Source: Streptomyces sp. M41(2017)
GTDB taxonomy: Bacteria; Actinomycetota; Actinomycetes; Streptomycetales; Streptomycetaceae
Assembly: GCF_002078175.1 (NCBI RefSeq)
Contig: NZ_MWFK01000001.1
Location: 2,728,001 to 2,792,000, forward strand
Length of the DNA: 64,000 nucleotides
Direction of reading: 5' to 3'
The position numbers and the translations under genes were made by a program. Shown piece by piece: positions 46,470 to 54,456 of this stretch; the first letter of the stretch is position 1; every line of letters begins with the position of its first letter. The notes below the pieces were generated by a model. That model did not search any database. It was given only the letters and a program-made list of their open reading frames with translations, and was not told the origin of the DNA.

Positions 46470-47036
46470 ATGACCGAAATCGAGCAGTTGCTGGCACGGG
46501 TCGCCACGGAGGCCCGCAACACCCGTCCCTGGGGCTGGCCTTCGCTCCCCGCGCCCGTGGACACGGCCGAGGTCGCCCGCGCCGAAGCCGTCCTGGGCTT
46601 CCCGCTGCCCGCACTGCTCGCCTCGCTCTACCTGCGGATAGGGGACGGCGGATTCGGCCCGGAATACGGCCTGTTGCCTCTCCTGGAAGGCCCGCCGTCG
46701 GGTGAGCCGGCCGTCGTCCCGCAGTACCTGGCCAGTCGGCGGAGCGGCCGCAAGGACCCCGAGTGGCCCTGGCCCGAGGGCGTGCTGCCGATATCCCACT
46801 GGGGCTGCGGCATGTACGCGTGCGTGGACTGCCAGGACCCCGACGGGGCCGTCCTGCTGTACGAGCCGAACGCCGACGAGGCGGACCACGCCTGGTACGT
46901 CGACGCACCGGACCTCGCGACCTGGCTGCGCACATGGCTCGACGGCACGGGTTGGTACGAGGAGTCCAACGACGGCGGGGACCTCCAGCCCTGGACCGCG
47001 TTCTCGCAGCGCACGACACCAGCCGGGACGCCCTGA
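46470..47036 (+). CDS. SMI1/KNR4 (SUKH)-family protein
   Basis: A 188-residue SUKH-fold protein. VARAEAVLGFPLPALLASLYLRIGDGGFGPEYGLLPL is the family signature, followed by ILPISHWGCGMYACVDC and WLRTWLDG near the end. Many SUKH proteins are immunity proteins against polymorphic toxins. It lies 51 bp after the barstar-like gene, so two immunity-type folds sit side by side with no toxin in view. The ATG at 46470 was chosen; the open frame begins at 46422. Confidence 0.85.
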   Translation: MTEIEQLLARVATEARNTRPWGWPSLPAPVDTAEVARAEAVLGFPLPALLASLYLRIGDGGFGPEYGLLPLLEGPPSGEPAVVPQYLASRRSGRKDPEWPWPEGVLPISHWGCGMYACVDCQDPDGAVLLYEPNADEADHAWYVDAPDLATWLRTWLDGTGWYEESNDGGDLQPWTAFSQRTTPAGTP

Positions 47037-47156
47037 CCCACGGCTCCGTACCGCACCACGCTCGACGCAGCGAGGACGAAGCCGCCGGCGGCCGACGGCA
47101 TCCTCGGGCCGGGCCCGACCTCGAAGCAGGGGCGGTCGCCCGGCGCCCCGGGCCGG

Positions 47157-48407
47157 TCAGCGCGAGCGCGAGGTCGCCCACAGACGTACGCCGTAGACAG
47201 CCGCCCCGACCGCCAGCACACCCGCGCCCACCACCACCGACACCGCGGGCAGGGCGACCGCCAGCGTCAGGCACCCCACGAGACCCAGCACCGGCACGAC
47301 CCGCGACACGAGAGTCGAACGCACCGTCCATGCGGACGCGTTGGCGACCGCGTAGTAGGCCAGGACACCGAAGGAGGAGAAGCCGATCGCACCGCGTACG
47401 TCCACGGTCGCCGCGAGCACCGCGACGACCGCGCCCACGGCCAGTTCCGCCCGGTGCGGGACCTGGAAGCGGGGATGCACGGCGGCCAGCGCACCGGGCA
47501 GATGACGGTCACGAGCCATGGCCAGCGTGGTCCGCGAGACGCCGAGGATCAGCGCGAGAAGTGAGCCGAGCGCGGCCACCGCGGCCCCCACCCGCACGAC
47601 CGGCACGAGCCCGGACAGCCCCGCCGCCCGTACGGCGTCCACGAGCGGCGCCTCCGCGCGCCCCAGCCCGCCCGGCCCGAGCACGGAAAGGACAGCGACC
47701 GAGACCGCCGCGTACACCGCGAGCGTGATGCCGAGGGCCAGCGGGATCGCGCGCGGAATGGTGCGCCCCGGGTCCCGCACCTCCTCGCCGAGCGTCGCGA
47801 TCCGCGCGTACCCGGCGAAGGCGAAGAACAGCAGACCGGCCGCCTCGAGCACGCCTCCCGGGCCGGACGACAACCCGATGCCGAGCCGCCCGGCGTCGGA
47901 GGCGCCCGAGCCGAGACACCCCACGACCACGGAAGCGAGGACACCCAGGACCACCGCCACGATCACCCGGGTCAGCCAGGCCGACTTCTGCAGACCGCCG
48001 TAGTTCACGGCGGTCAGCGCGACCACGGCCGCCACCCCCACCGCGTGGGCCTGCGCCGGCCAGACGTACGCGCCCACCGTCAACGCCATGGCGGCGCAGG
48101 AGGCCGTCTTGCCGACGACGAACGACCAGCCCGCCAGATAGCCCCAGAAGGCCCCGAGCCGCTCACGCCCGTAGACGTACGTGCCTCCCGAGGCGGGGTA
48201 CAGGGCAGCGAGGCGGGCCGAGGACATCGCGTTGCAGTAGGCGACGACGGCGGCGATCGCGAGACCGAGCAGTAGCCCTGGGCCCGCCGCGCGCGCCGCC
48301 GGACCGAGCGCGGCGAAGATCCCGGCGCCGATCATCGAGCCGAGCCCGATGACCACGGCGTCACCCAGGCCGAGGGTTCGGCGCAACGCGGCGCTGGGCT
48401 GAGGCAT
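47157..48407 (-). CDS. APC-family amino-acid permease
   Basis: A 416-residue transporter with 11-12 hydrophobic helices. LGLGDAVVIGLGSMIGAGIF is the first-helix substrate motif of the APC superfamily. SSARLAALYPASGGTYVYGRE and ALIGFSSFGVLAYYAVANASAW-like segments support the family. The ATG at 48407 begins the conserved region; the open frame to 48470 is not needed. Substrate unknown, cationic or neutral amino acids being usual. It is convergent with the SUKH gene and divergent from the GlsB-type gene. Confidence 0.88.
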   Translation of the reverse strand: MPQPSAALRRTLGLGDAVVIGLGSMIGAGIFAALGPAARAAGPGLLLGLAIAAVVAYCNAMSSARLAALYPASGGTYVYGRERLGAFWGYLAGWSFVVGKTASCAAMALTVGAYVWPAQAHAVGVAAVVALTAVNYGGLQKSAWLTRVIVAVVLGVLASVVVGCLGSGASDAGRLGIGLSSGPGGVLEAAGLLFFAFAGYARIATLGEEVRDPGRTIPRAIPLALGITLAVYAAVSVAVLSVLGPGGLGRAEAPLVDAVRAAGLSGLVPVVRVGAAVAALGSLLALILGVSRTTLAMARDRHLPGALAAVHPRFQVPHRAELAVGAVVAVLAATVDVRGAIGFSSFGVLAYYAVANASAWTVRSTLVSRVVPVLGLVGCLTLAVALPAVSVVVGAGVLAVGAAVYGVRLWATSRSR

Positions 48408-48591
48408 GCGCCGCACCTTACTGATCTCCGCAACCGAAAAGAGCCGTGTCCACGTCTTGTTCATCGACACGGCACCGGCGGGACGCAGAGGTCACCCGCA
48501 GCGTGGACGGACAGGACGAGCAGCTCACTGCCGGACCGAATTCACAGGTTCGGGACAGCGTGGCTGCGGCACGGAGGGGCAGGTTCAGGGC

Positions 48592-48858
48592 ATGGGCATC
48601 ATCAGCTGGATCATTCTGGGGCTGCTGGCAGGCGCCGTGGCCAAGCTCCTGCTCCCGGGCCGCGACCCGGGAGGGTTCATCGGCACGACCCTCATCGGTG
48701 TGGCGGGCGCGTTCATCGGCGGCTGGATATCGGCCCGCTGGCTGGACCACCCCATCAGCAAGCACTTCTACGACGGTGCCACCTGGGCGGCCGCCATCGG
48801 CGGTTCGCTCGTGCTGCTGATCATCTACCGGGTCCTCTTCGGCAACTCGCGCGACTGA
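48592..48858 (+). CDS. GlsB/YeaQ/YmgE-type small membrane protein
   Basis: An 88-residue, three-helix stress-associated membrane protein: MGIISWIILGLLAGAVAKLL, GGFIGTTLIGVAGAFIGGWI and GGSLVLLIIYRVLFG. The glycine-rich first helix and the PGRDPGG loop are diagnostic. Role unknown; related genes respond to envelope stress. ATG behind GAGGGGCAGG. A strong terminator follows. Confidence 0.9.
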   Translation: MGIISWIILGLLAGAVAKLLLPGRDPGGFIGTTLIGVAGAFIGGWISARWLDHPISKHFYDGATWAAAIGGSLVLLIIYRVLFGNSRD

Positions 48859-48902
48859 GCCGCGCGGCGGTTCCGCCGGAGACCGCGACCGGGCGACGAG
48901 AC

Positions 48903-48929
48903 GGGTGGGCACCCAGGGGGTGCCCACCC
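48903..48929 (+). terminator. Terminator after the GlsB-type gene
   Basis: GGGTGGGCACCC-AGG-GGGTGCCCACCC, perfect 12-bp arms, followed by TTCTCGT; outer ACGAG/CTCGT can extend the stem. It probably also stops transcripts from the opposite strand. Confidence 0.88.
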
Positions 48930-49010
48930 TTCTCGTGACGCCACCGGCGCATGGCGCGCCCGCCGAACCGCGGGCGCGCCCCCGGCTCGCAGGGGACGTT
49001 CCCGTCCGTC

Positions 49011-49499
49011 CTACCGGTAGTTCACGTACTGCAGCGCGAAGTCGAAGTCCTTGCCCTTGAGGAGGGCCTGGACGGCCTGCAGGTCGTCACGGCTCTTCGA
49101 GCTGACACGCAGCTCGTCGCCCTGCACCTGGGCCTTCACGCCCTTCGGACCCTCGTCACGAATGATCTTCGCGACCTTCTTCGCGTTGTCCTGGGAGATG
49201 CCCTCCTCGATGGACGAGAAGATCTTGTACTCCTTGCCGGAGAGCTGCGGCTCACCGGCGTCCAGCGCCTTCAGTGAGATACCGCGCTTGATCAGCTTGG
49301 TCTCGAACACGTCGAGGATCGCCTTCACGCGCTCCTCGGAGTTCGCCTCCATGAGGATCTTCTCGCCGGACCAGGAGATGGAGGCGCCGACGTTCTTGAA
49401 GTCGTAGCGCTGCGAGATCTCCTTGGCGGTCTGGTTGAGGGCGTTGTCGACCTCCTGCCGCTCGACCTTCGAGACGATGTCGAAACTGGAGTCGGCCAT
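49011..49499 (-). CDS. YajQ-family nucleotide-binding protein
   Basis: A 162-residue protein of the YajQ family, members of which bind cyclic di-GMP or other nucleotides and RNA. The start [20 protein letters not shown], the central [16 protein letters not shown] and the end [12 protein letters not shown] are nearly invariant in the family. The ATG at 49499 begins the signature. It lies next to the tRNA-Tyr insertion site of an element that carries its own diguanylate cyclase. Confidence 0.93.
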   Translation of the reverse strand: MADSSFDIVSKVERQEVDNALNQTAKEISQRYDFKNVGASISWSGEKILMEANSEERVKAILDVFETKLIKRGISLKALDAGEPQLSGKEYKIFSSIEEGISQDNAKKVAKIIRDEGPKGVKAQVQGDELRVSSKSRDDLQAVQALLKGKDFDFALQYVNYR

Positions 49500-49699
49500 G
49501 TCCTGTGGCTCCTTGTATCGGGGTGCGTGGGGGCGGCCGTCGAGCCCGGCGTAGGCCCCGGCCGCATCCGCATAAGCCTAGCCACCCCCTTCCCTCCAAG
49601 GCTCGATCAATCGGGTGGCGAAGCACCCCCGGGCATCGGGTATCGTTTACGTCGTTGCCACGGAGCACCGCCCAAAAGCGGGGTTCAGGCAGCAAACCT

Positions 49700-49781
49700 G
49701 GCGGTGTGCCCGAGCGGCCAAAGGGAGCAGACTGTAAATCTGCCGGCTTAGCCTTCCGTGGTTCGAATCCACGCGCCGCCA
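49700..49781 (+). tRNA. tRNA-Tyr(GTA)
   Basis: An 82-nt class II tRNA. Acceptor stem GGCGGTG/CGCCGCC with A discriminator, anticodon stem GCAGA/TCTGC around CTGTAAA (anticodon GTA at 49734-49736), long variable arm, and T-arm CGTGG-TTCGAAT-CCACG. CCA is not encoded. Its 3' end is the attachment site of the integrative element that begins just after it. Confidence 0.96.
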
Positions 49782-49791
49782 CATGAAGGTG

Positions 49792-49841
49792 AACCCCCTC
49801 CGATCTGCGGAAACGTAGATCAGAGGGGGTTTCCTTTTGCT
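49792..49841. terminator. Terminator between tRNA-Tyr and the integrase gene
   Basis: AACCCCCTCCGATCT pairs with AGATCAGAGGGGGTT (one mismatch), then TTCCTTTT. It stops the tRNA transcript and may also insulate the integrase gene. Confidence 0.88.
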
Positions 49842-49915
49842 CGAACACCGAGGTTAGCGCAAAGCCCCAAAAGCGAGGCTTGTCTCACTCTGTCTCGGGT
49901 GTCGTCCGTCCCTGA

Positions 49916-51328
49916 TCAGCGTGTGTCCCCCAGACGTCCCCCGGGGGACGCGGCGTCTCCCTCCCATTCCCGCAGGCCAGCCTCGATCTGACGGTTCGCG
50001 CGGTCCTGCGCCTGTGCCAGAACCTTCGCGTAGACCCGGAGCAACACCGCCACAGAGTGGCCGGCCCTGCGGGCAACCTCCATCGGGTCGACCCCAGAGA
50101 AGAGCCAGAAAGACACGCCTGCGCACCGGAGGTCGTACGGGCGCCGGGCGAGCGGTGAGGCCAGCTCGGTGGGGGACAGGGTCTCGCTCCGGGCCTCTGC
50201 CCAGACTTCGCCATAGCCTGTGTCCTGGATCACACCTCCGCGGCTCGTGCGGAAGAGCCGGCCGTCCGGGGCCGCGCCGTAACGCGTGATGTGCCAGCGG
50301 AGCATGGCCACGAAGTGCGGAGGGACGGGTACCACCCGCGAGTCTCGGGCCGCCCGCGCCTTCAGGTGACGGTTCTGGTGGGCGCGGTCGTCGTCCGTCC
50401 AGCCGTGGCCGGCATGGACGATGCCGCCGCGGAGCGTGAGCCGCCCCCACCCGCGCTTGGGCAGATGGCACTGCGACGCGGTCAGGCCGACTGCCTCAGC
50501 CGGCCTCATGGCGGCGTAGTACAGGCACCCGAAGAAGGCCTCCAGGTGGGCTCCGCGGGCGCCTTGGGCGCGTACGCCGGCGAGTAGCTCCCGGATCTGC
50601 CGAGGGTTGGCGACGCTCGCGGGGTCGACTTCTTCCGTGGACTTTGGGGACGTCCATTTCACTGTGGTCAGCGGGTTCACGGGAACGCTGAAGTATCGGC
50701 GCTCCACGGCGAGACCGAGGACGTCGCTGAGGCATGCTCGCTTGCGGTTCGCGGTGCGTCCGGCTGCGGAGGAACCATCGAGCAGCGTCGACAGCGCATC
50801 GAGAGCCAATCGCAGCGTCTCAGGTTCTTCGAGTGCGGAGACGGGCAGGGAGTTCTTCTCCAGCCAGCGCAGTGCGTCGGCGACTTCGGCCGGGTGCTCC
50901 TGATTCCAGCGCTTCTTGTTGTACGCCCATCCGTACAGAGCGGCGCGGAGCGCGCGGGCCGGTGGCTGGCCCACGGTCGACTTCACCAGCGCGGGCGTGA
51001 TCGTGGCCAGGGCGTCCGCGTCGTTGCGGCGGGACTTGGCCGGAAGGCGGTCCCACCTGCGATCGATGTACGCGCGGGTGTGCTCGTACCAGGTCACGGA
51101 GCCTTTGAGCGCGCGGAGTTCGGTGACGGGCAGCCCCGTCTCTTCGTCGAACTGGTTGCCCTTGCGCAGGGCGGTCATCAGTTCTGTGCGTCGCCCGTCT
51201 GCTTGGGCTTTCACGGTGTAGCTCTTCGAGTGCTTCTGTGTGCCGACCAACCAGCGAACTCGGTAGGGCTTCGGGCGGTCGCGCCGGGTCTCGATGCTGT
51301 AGATGCGCACGTCGAACGTGAGGTGCAT
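49916..51328 (-). CDS. int: Tyrosine-recombinase integrase of the AICE
   Basis: A 470-residue phage-type integrase that would recombine attP with the tRNA-Tyr attB site. The N-terminal arm-binding and core-binding domains cover residues 1-230. Catalytic residues: Arg I in AAMRPAEAVGL (near 272), the RPYDLRCAGVSFWL box (near 392-406) with Arg II and Tyr in the usual His position, GHS (near 424) and the nucleophile Tyr in LRVYAK (near 433). All are in order. The ATG at 51328 is preceded by CGGAGAG. Located next to attL, as expected. Confidence 0.93.
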   Translation of the reverse strand: MHLTFDVRIYSIETRRDRPKPYRVRWLVGTQKHSKSYTVKAQADGRRTELMTALRKGNQFDEETGLPVTELRALKGSVTWYEHTRAYIDRRWDRLPAKSRRNDADALATITPALVKSTVGQPPARALRAALYGWAYNKKRWNQEHPAEVADALRWLEKNSLPVSALEEPETLRLALDALSTLLDGSSAAGRTANRKRACLSDVLGLAVERRYFSVPVNPLTTVKWTSPKSTEEVDPASVANPRQIRELLAGVRAQGARGAHLEAFFGCLYYAAMRPAEAVGLTASQCHLPKRGWGRLTLRGGIVHAGHGWTDDDRAHQNRHLKARAARDSRVVPVPPHFVAMLRWHITRYGAAPDGRLFRTSRGGVIQDTGYGEVWAEARSETLSPTELASPLARRPYDLRCAGVSFWLFSGVDPMEVARRAGHSVAVLLRVYAKVLAQAQDRANRQIEAGLREWEGDAASPGGRLGDTR

Positions 51329-51386
51329 GACTCTCCGGGAAGGACAGAGCCCGCCCCCGGAGGGGCGGGCACCACGGGATGACTTG

Positions 51387-51602
51387 TCAGGCTGTGCGCT
51401 GGGCGCAGCTCTCCCACCACGCGTCGAGGTCGACGCGACTTATACGGACTTGGCCGTTGGGGAGACGGTGGATACGGGGGCCTTGGCCGCGTGCCTCCAT
51501 GCGGTAGAAGGCGGGGCGACTGATGCCGATCTCTTCGAGGACTTCGGGGAGTTTGAGCATCTGGGGGCGTGCCACGGTGGGCTCCTTCGAGGCTCGGGTC
51601 AT
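51387..51602 (-). CDS. xis: Excisionase-type helix-turn-helix protein
   Basis: A 71-residue MerR-like winged-helix DNA-binding protein: MLKLPEVLEEIGISRPAFYR is the helix-turn-helix and GPRIHRLPNGQVRISRVDLDAWW the wing. This size and place, 58 bp upstream of the integrase gene, is that of AICE excisionases, which bend DNA for excision. A shorter start at residue 15 is possible. The iteron region begins just upstream. Confidence 0.85.
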   Translation of the reverse strand: MTRASKEPTVARPQMLKLPEVLEEIGISRPAFYRMEARGQGPRIHRLPNGQVRISRVDLDAWWESCAQRTA

Positions 51603-51634
51603 AGCGGGTGCTGTGTGTCCGAGGTTCGGATTTC

Positions 51635-51851
51635 TGCGTCACGGCGTCACGTGCGTCATTCAGGCCTTTGACCTGCGTTTTTGCGTGACGTGGGATGGAT
51701 CGGGTGCGTCACCGCTGCGTCACGGCTTCGTCGTCTGTGACACGGGTGCGTGACGCAGGTGACGCACGATGACGCAGACATTCGGCTCTGCGTCACGCCT
51801 GTTTCGGCAGCTCAGGGGCCGTTTTCCGTCGGCTGTGACGCAGGTGACGCA
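51635..51851. repeat. Ten 7-bp iterons, candidate replication origin of the AICE
   Basis: TGCGTCA occurs at 51635, 51652, 51705, 51716 and 51789. Its complement TGACGCA occurs at 51751, 51760, 51770, 51836 and 51845. Partial copies lie between. The region is non-coding, less G+C-rich than its surroundings, and lies between xis and the replication genes, where an iteron origin or the binding array of a replication/excision regulator is expected. Confidence 0.8.
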
Positions 51852-51966
51852 GAGTCTTCCTACTTAGGAAAAGAGAGGGAGTGGTGTCTGTTGTTGTGCG
51901 CGGCTCAGGACGTGAAGAAGGGGCCGCTGCGCGGCGCGTCCTTGGGGTGGTGCTCCGCACCGAACA

Positions 51967-52012
51967 GCAAGAGGAGCACGCGTTGCCGTGTCGCGGCGGG
52001 TGCTCCTCTTGC
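51967..52012 (-). terminator. Terminator after the replication genes
   Basis: GCAAGAGGAGCAC and GTGCTCCTCTTGC pair perfectly over 13 bp around a 20-nt loop, 22 bp after the helicase stop codon. It separates the replication operon from the iteron/xis region. The gap 51852-51966 shows no gene. Confidence 0.8.
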
Positions 52013-52033
52013 CGTTGTGCGGTGACCTTGTGA

Positions 52034-53509
52034 TCAGAACGCGGATTCTTGCTGCGGGCCTGGTGCCAGGGCGGGTTCGGTGAGTTCGATGTAGCGGGCT
52101 TCGCGGGTGCGGCCCCAGTCGACGTTCAGGCCGCGGGCGGCGAGGGTGGGCTGAAGACGCTTGAGGCGGTCGGAGAGCACCTTTCCGGTCGTCGGCCAGC
52201 CCTTCGGGAGCGGGCGGCAGTCCTCGCCGCTGTAGAGGCGCGTGAGGAGGTGCAGCCACTCGGCTGAAGTCATCCGCTGTTGCTCCCCGGGCTGCATGTC
52301 GGCCGCGTACTGAAGCACGGTCTGGGCGAGGAGGTCACCCTCGATCACGTCGTCGTTCAGATCGTCCAGACCGGCCCGGTAGGCGGGCAGGGCCCCGAGA
52401 CCCATCGCGGCGTCGAGTTGCGCGCACAGGTGCGCGAAGTCCGCCATGCGCAGATCTGTTGGCGTCTCCGCGGTAGCCGCGCGGACGGTGACGGTCAGGT
52501 CGAGCAGCGAGCCGAGCACGACGGGCAGGACCTGCGCGTACTCCGTCCACAGCTCCGCTTCGGTGCGCCGCACCTTCGGCCGCTCCAGCCGCAGAGGCAG
52601 GAGACGTTCGGCGAGGTCGGGCCGGATAACGCCAACGTCGATGCCGGTCAGCAGGAGAGGGCGCCGGTAGCGGGCGCGGAAGACGTCCCCGTCGGTGAAC
52701 AGGGCCCGCTTGACGGACTCGGCTCCCGTGACGATGCAGCACATGGCATCGGACAGGTCCGGGGTCATATGAGAGAGGTTGTCCAGCGCCGTGACCCAAC
52801 CGGCGGCCACAGCCGCGATCAGGTTGTCCTCATCCTTCGGTGCTCGCCGCAGGTCGCTGCTCATGCCCTCGATGATGCGGATGAGCATCCGGCCGGCGGT
52901 CGATTTCCCCGCACCCTGCGGTCCGGTCAGGAACGGGGCGGGGACGGGGACGGAGGGTTCCAGGCAACCGACCAGCCAGGCCATGGCCAGGCATTCGGTT
53001 TCGGCGTTGACGAAGTTGCACAGGCGGAACAGCAGGTCGATGCCTTTGCCGTCGGTGTTCTTCTCCGGCAGGGGGAGTTCGCCGGTGAGCTGGGTGCGCC
53101 GCCAGCACACCTCACGCGGGTCAGGGACGCGGATGTCCCATCCCGTGGGGTGGATGCGCACCGACTGCCCGTCGGCCCGGCCCAAGTCGAGCCAGGTGGC
53201 GCCGTCGAAGCCGGGGGCGACACGGATGTGCACGTTCTGCGTGTTCTCGGTGAGTGCGAGTGCTTCGATCAAGTCCAGCGCCTCCTTGAGGGCAGTGCCG
53301 TTGAACACGCCGATCCCGTCCTTGAACAGGCCGACCATGAGTTCCTGGCGGTGGCTCCCGGAGGTTCCCTGGGAGCGGATGGGGCGGGCGACGGGGTGGC
53401 CGTTCTTCTGGGCGTAGACGGTGCCGTCGGCGGTGCGGAAGTAGCGGAACCGCTCTTGCGCGTACGTGGCGATGACTTCGCGGGCCGGGTTCTTGTCGTC
53501 CTCGGACAT
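52034..53509 (-). CDS. AICE replication helicase/ATPase (SF3/D5-like)
   Basis: A 491-residue ATPase. The Walker A motif FLTGPQGAGKSTAGRML lies near residues 192-208; a B-type segment (VTALDNLSHMTPDL) and a sensor-like segment (RPLLLTGIDVGV) follow, the layout of superfamily III plasmid/phage replicative helicases. The first 150 residues carry a separate domain. The ATG at 53509 is two bases after the prim-pol stop codon, so the two are translationally coupled and make up the replisome of the excised element. The open frame continues upstream, but that part is the shadow of prim-pol. Confidence 0.8.
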   Translation of the reverse strand: MSEDDKNPAREVIATYAQERFRYFRTADGTVYAQKNGHPVARPIRSQGTSGSHRQELMVGLFKDGIGVFNGTALKEALDLIEALALTENTQNVHIRVAPGFDGATWLDLGRADGQSVRIHPTGWDIRVPDPREVCWRRTQLTGELPLPEKNTDGKGIDLLFRLCNFVNAETECLAMAWLVGCLEPSVPVPAPFLTGPQGAGKSTAGRMLIRIIEGMSSDLRRAPKDEDNLIAAVAAGWVTALDNLSHMTPDLSDAMCCIVTGAESVKRALFTDGDVFRARYRRPLLLTGIDVGVIRPDLAERLLPLRLERPKVRRTEAELWTEYAQVLPVVLGSLLDLTVTVRAATAETPTDLRMADFAHLCAQLDAAMGLGALPAYRAGLDDLNDDVIEGDLLAQTVLQYAADMQPGEQQRMTSAEWLHLLTRLYSGEDCRPLPKGWPTTGKVLSDRLKRLQPTLAARGLNVDWGRTREARYIELTEPALAPGPQQESAF

Positions 53510-53511
53510 GG

Positions 53512-54369
53512 CTACAGTCCCAGCCTCGTGCGGGCGTTGGTCCAGGCGTCGGTGCAGTGCCGGGCGCTCTCGCCCTTGGCCTGCGCGGCGGCGAACAGGC
53601 GCGTGATGTGGTCCTCGGTGAGGCAGCCGCACTGGCCGTGCGTCGAGAGCACGGCCAGGAACGCGGCGTACACAGCCGAGTGAACGCCGCTGGACGCCCC
53701 GTTGATGCGCTCCACAGCCATCGTGACGCCGCGTTCCAGGAACGCTGGCGTGCGGTGCCTGCACACGCCGTCTACAGCGCGGGTGGGCAGCGCGTCGATG
53801 CCCGGGGCCTGGTAGGCGGTGGGCGCCTTCACAGTCAGCGCCCGCACGGCATCCGGCAACGCGGCGATCACTCCGGAGCCGGAGCCGCGCCAACGGGCGT
53901 AGGCCATCATCGACTTGATGTCGACGCCATCGCGGACGCCGTTCGCGGAGGTCATGGTGCCCCGGTAGATCCAGTGTTGTCCGCGCGTCGTGGTGACGGT
54001 GCGGGTGGCCGGCAGTGTGGTGCGGGCCCAGGCGACGGCGTCGGCGTGGTCGAGGTCGACCACGGTGAGCCCGGCCCCGCCCGGGTGATAGGCGATGCCC
54101 GCCGCCTCCCGCCACGCCGCCCCCCACTGCGGCGAGTTGAGGGTCCACGGGTCGATGGTGGCGGCGGCCCAGCCGTGGCACGGCGCGGTGCAGGTGCAGG
54201 GGCCGGGGGTCTTCATGTGGGGGCGCCCGCCGCACGCGGTGTACAGGCAGGCGGGGCAGTTGGCGAAGGGCACCTTGCCCTTGCGCAAGGGCAGGACGGG
54301 CAGGCCGTCGGCCGCGAGACGCAGGGCGGTGGTGAGGTGGTCTCGCCGGATCAGGGCGGGATGGGTCAT
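53512..54369 (-). CDS. Bifunctional primase-polymerase (Prim-Pol)
   Basis: A 285-residue archaeo-eukaryotic-type primase. The N-terminal fold starts ALRLAADGLPVLPLRKGKVP; a Cys/His-rich insertion (CPACLYTACGGRPHMKTPGPC) probably binds zinc; the catalytic acids lie in VVDLDHAD (near 102-109) and the later His in HWIYRG. Synthesises primers and may polymerise DNA for element replication. The ATG is preceded by AGGAG in a leader that contains one of the conserved hairpins. Confidence 0.87.
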   Translation of the reverse strand: MTHPALIRRDHLTTALRLAADGLPVLPLRKGKVPFANCPACLYTACGGRPHMKTPGPCTCTAPCHGWAAATIDPWTLNSPQWGAAWREAAGIAYHPGGAGLTVVDLDHADAVAWARTTLPATRTVTTTRGQHWIYRGTMTSANGVRDGVDIKSMMAYARWRGSGSGVIAALPDAVRALTVKAPTAYQAPGIDALPTRAVDGVCRHRTPAFLERGVTMAVERINGASSGVHSAVYAAFLAVLSTHGQCGCLTEDHITRLFAAAQAKGESARHCTDAWTNARTRLGL

Positions 54370-54456
54370 GCTGGGGTATCTCCTGCTCTTACGAGGGATG
54401 GGAGAGACCGGGGTGGGCGCGGCTTGTGGAGAGACGGCGCCCGCCCCGGGCGTGTT
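54370..54456 (-). promoter_or_regulatory. Conserved hairpin leader, copy A (before Prim-Pol)
   Basis: The whole 87-nt gap is one conserved unit. On the minus strand: CCGGGGCGGGCGC, a 16-nt loop CGTCTCTCCACAAGCC, GCGCCCACCCCGG (one C-A mismatch in the stem), then TCTCTCCCATCCCTCGTAAG, then AGGAG and the ATG. Nearly identical to copy B. Confidence 0.85.

Noticed and set aside
45216..47036. A toxin-antitoxin or defence island
   Set aside because: Two immunity-type folds but no toxin, nuclease or secretion gene; kept as an observation only.
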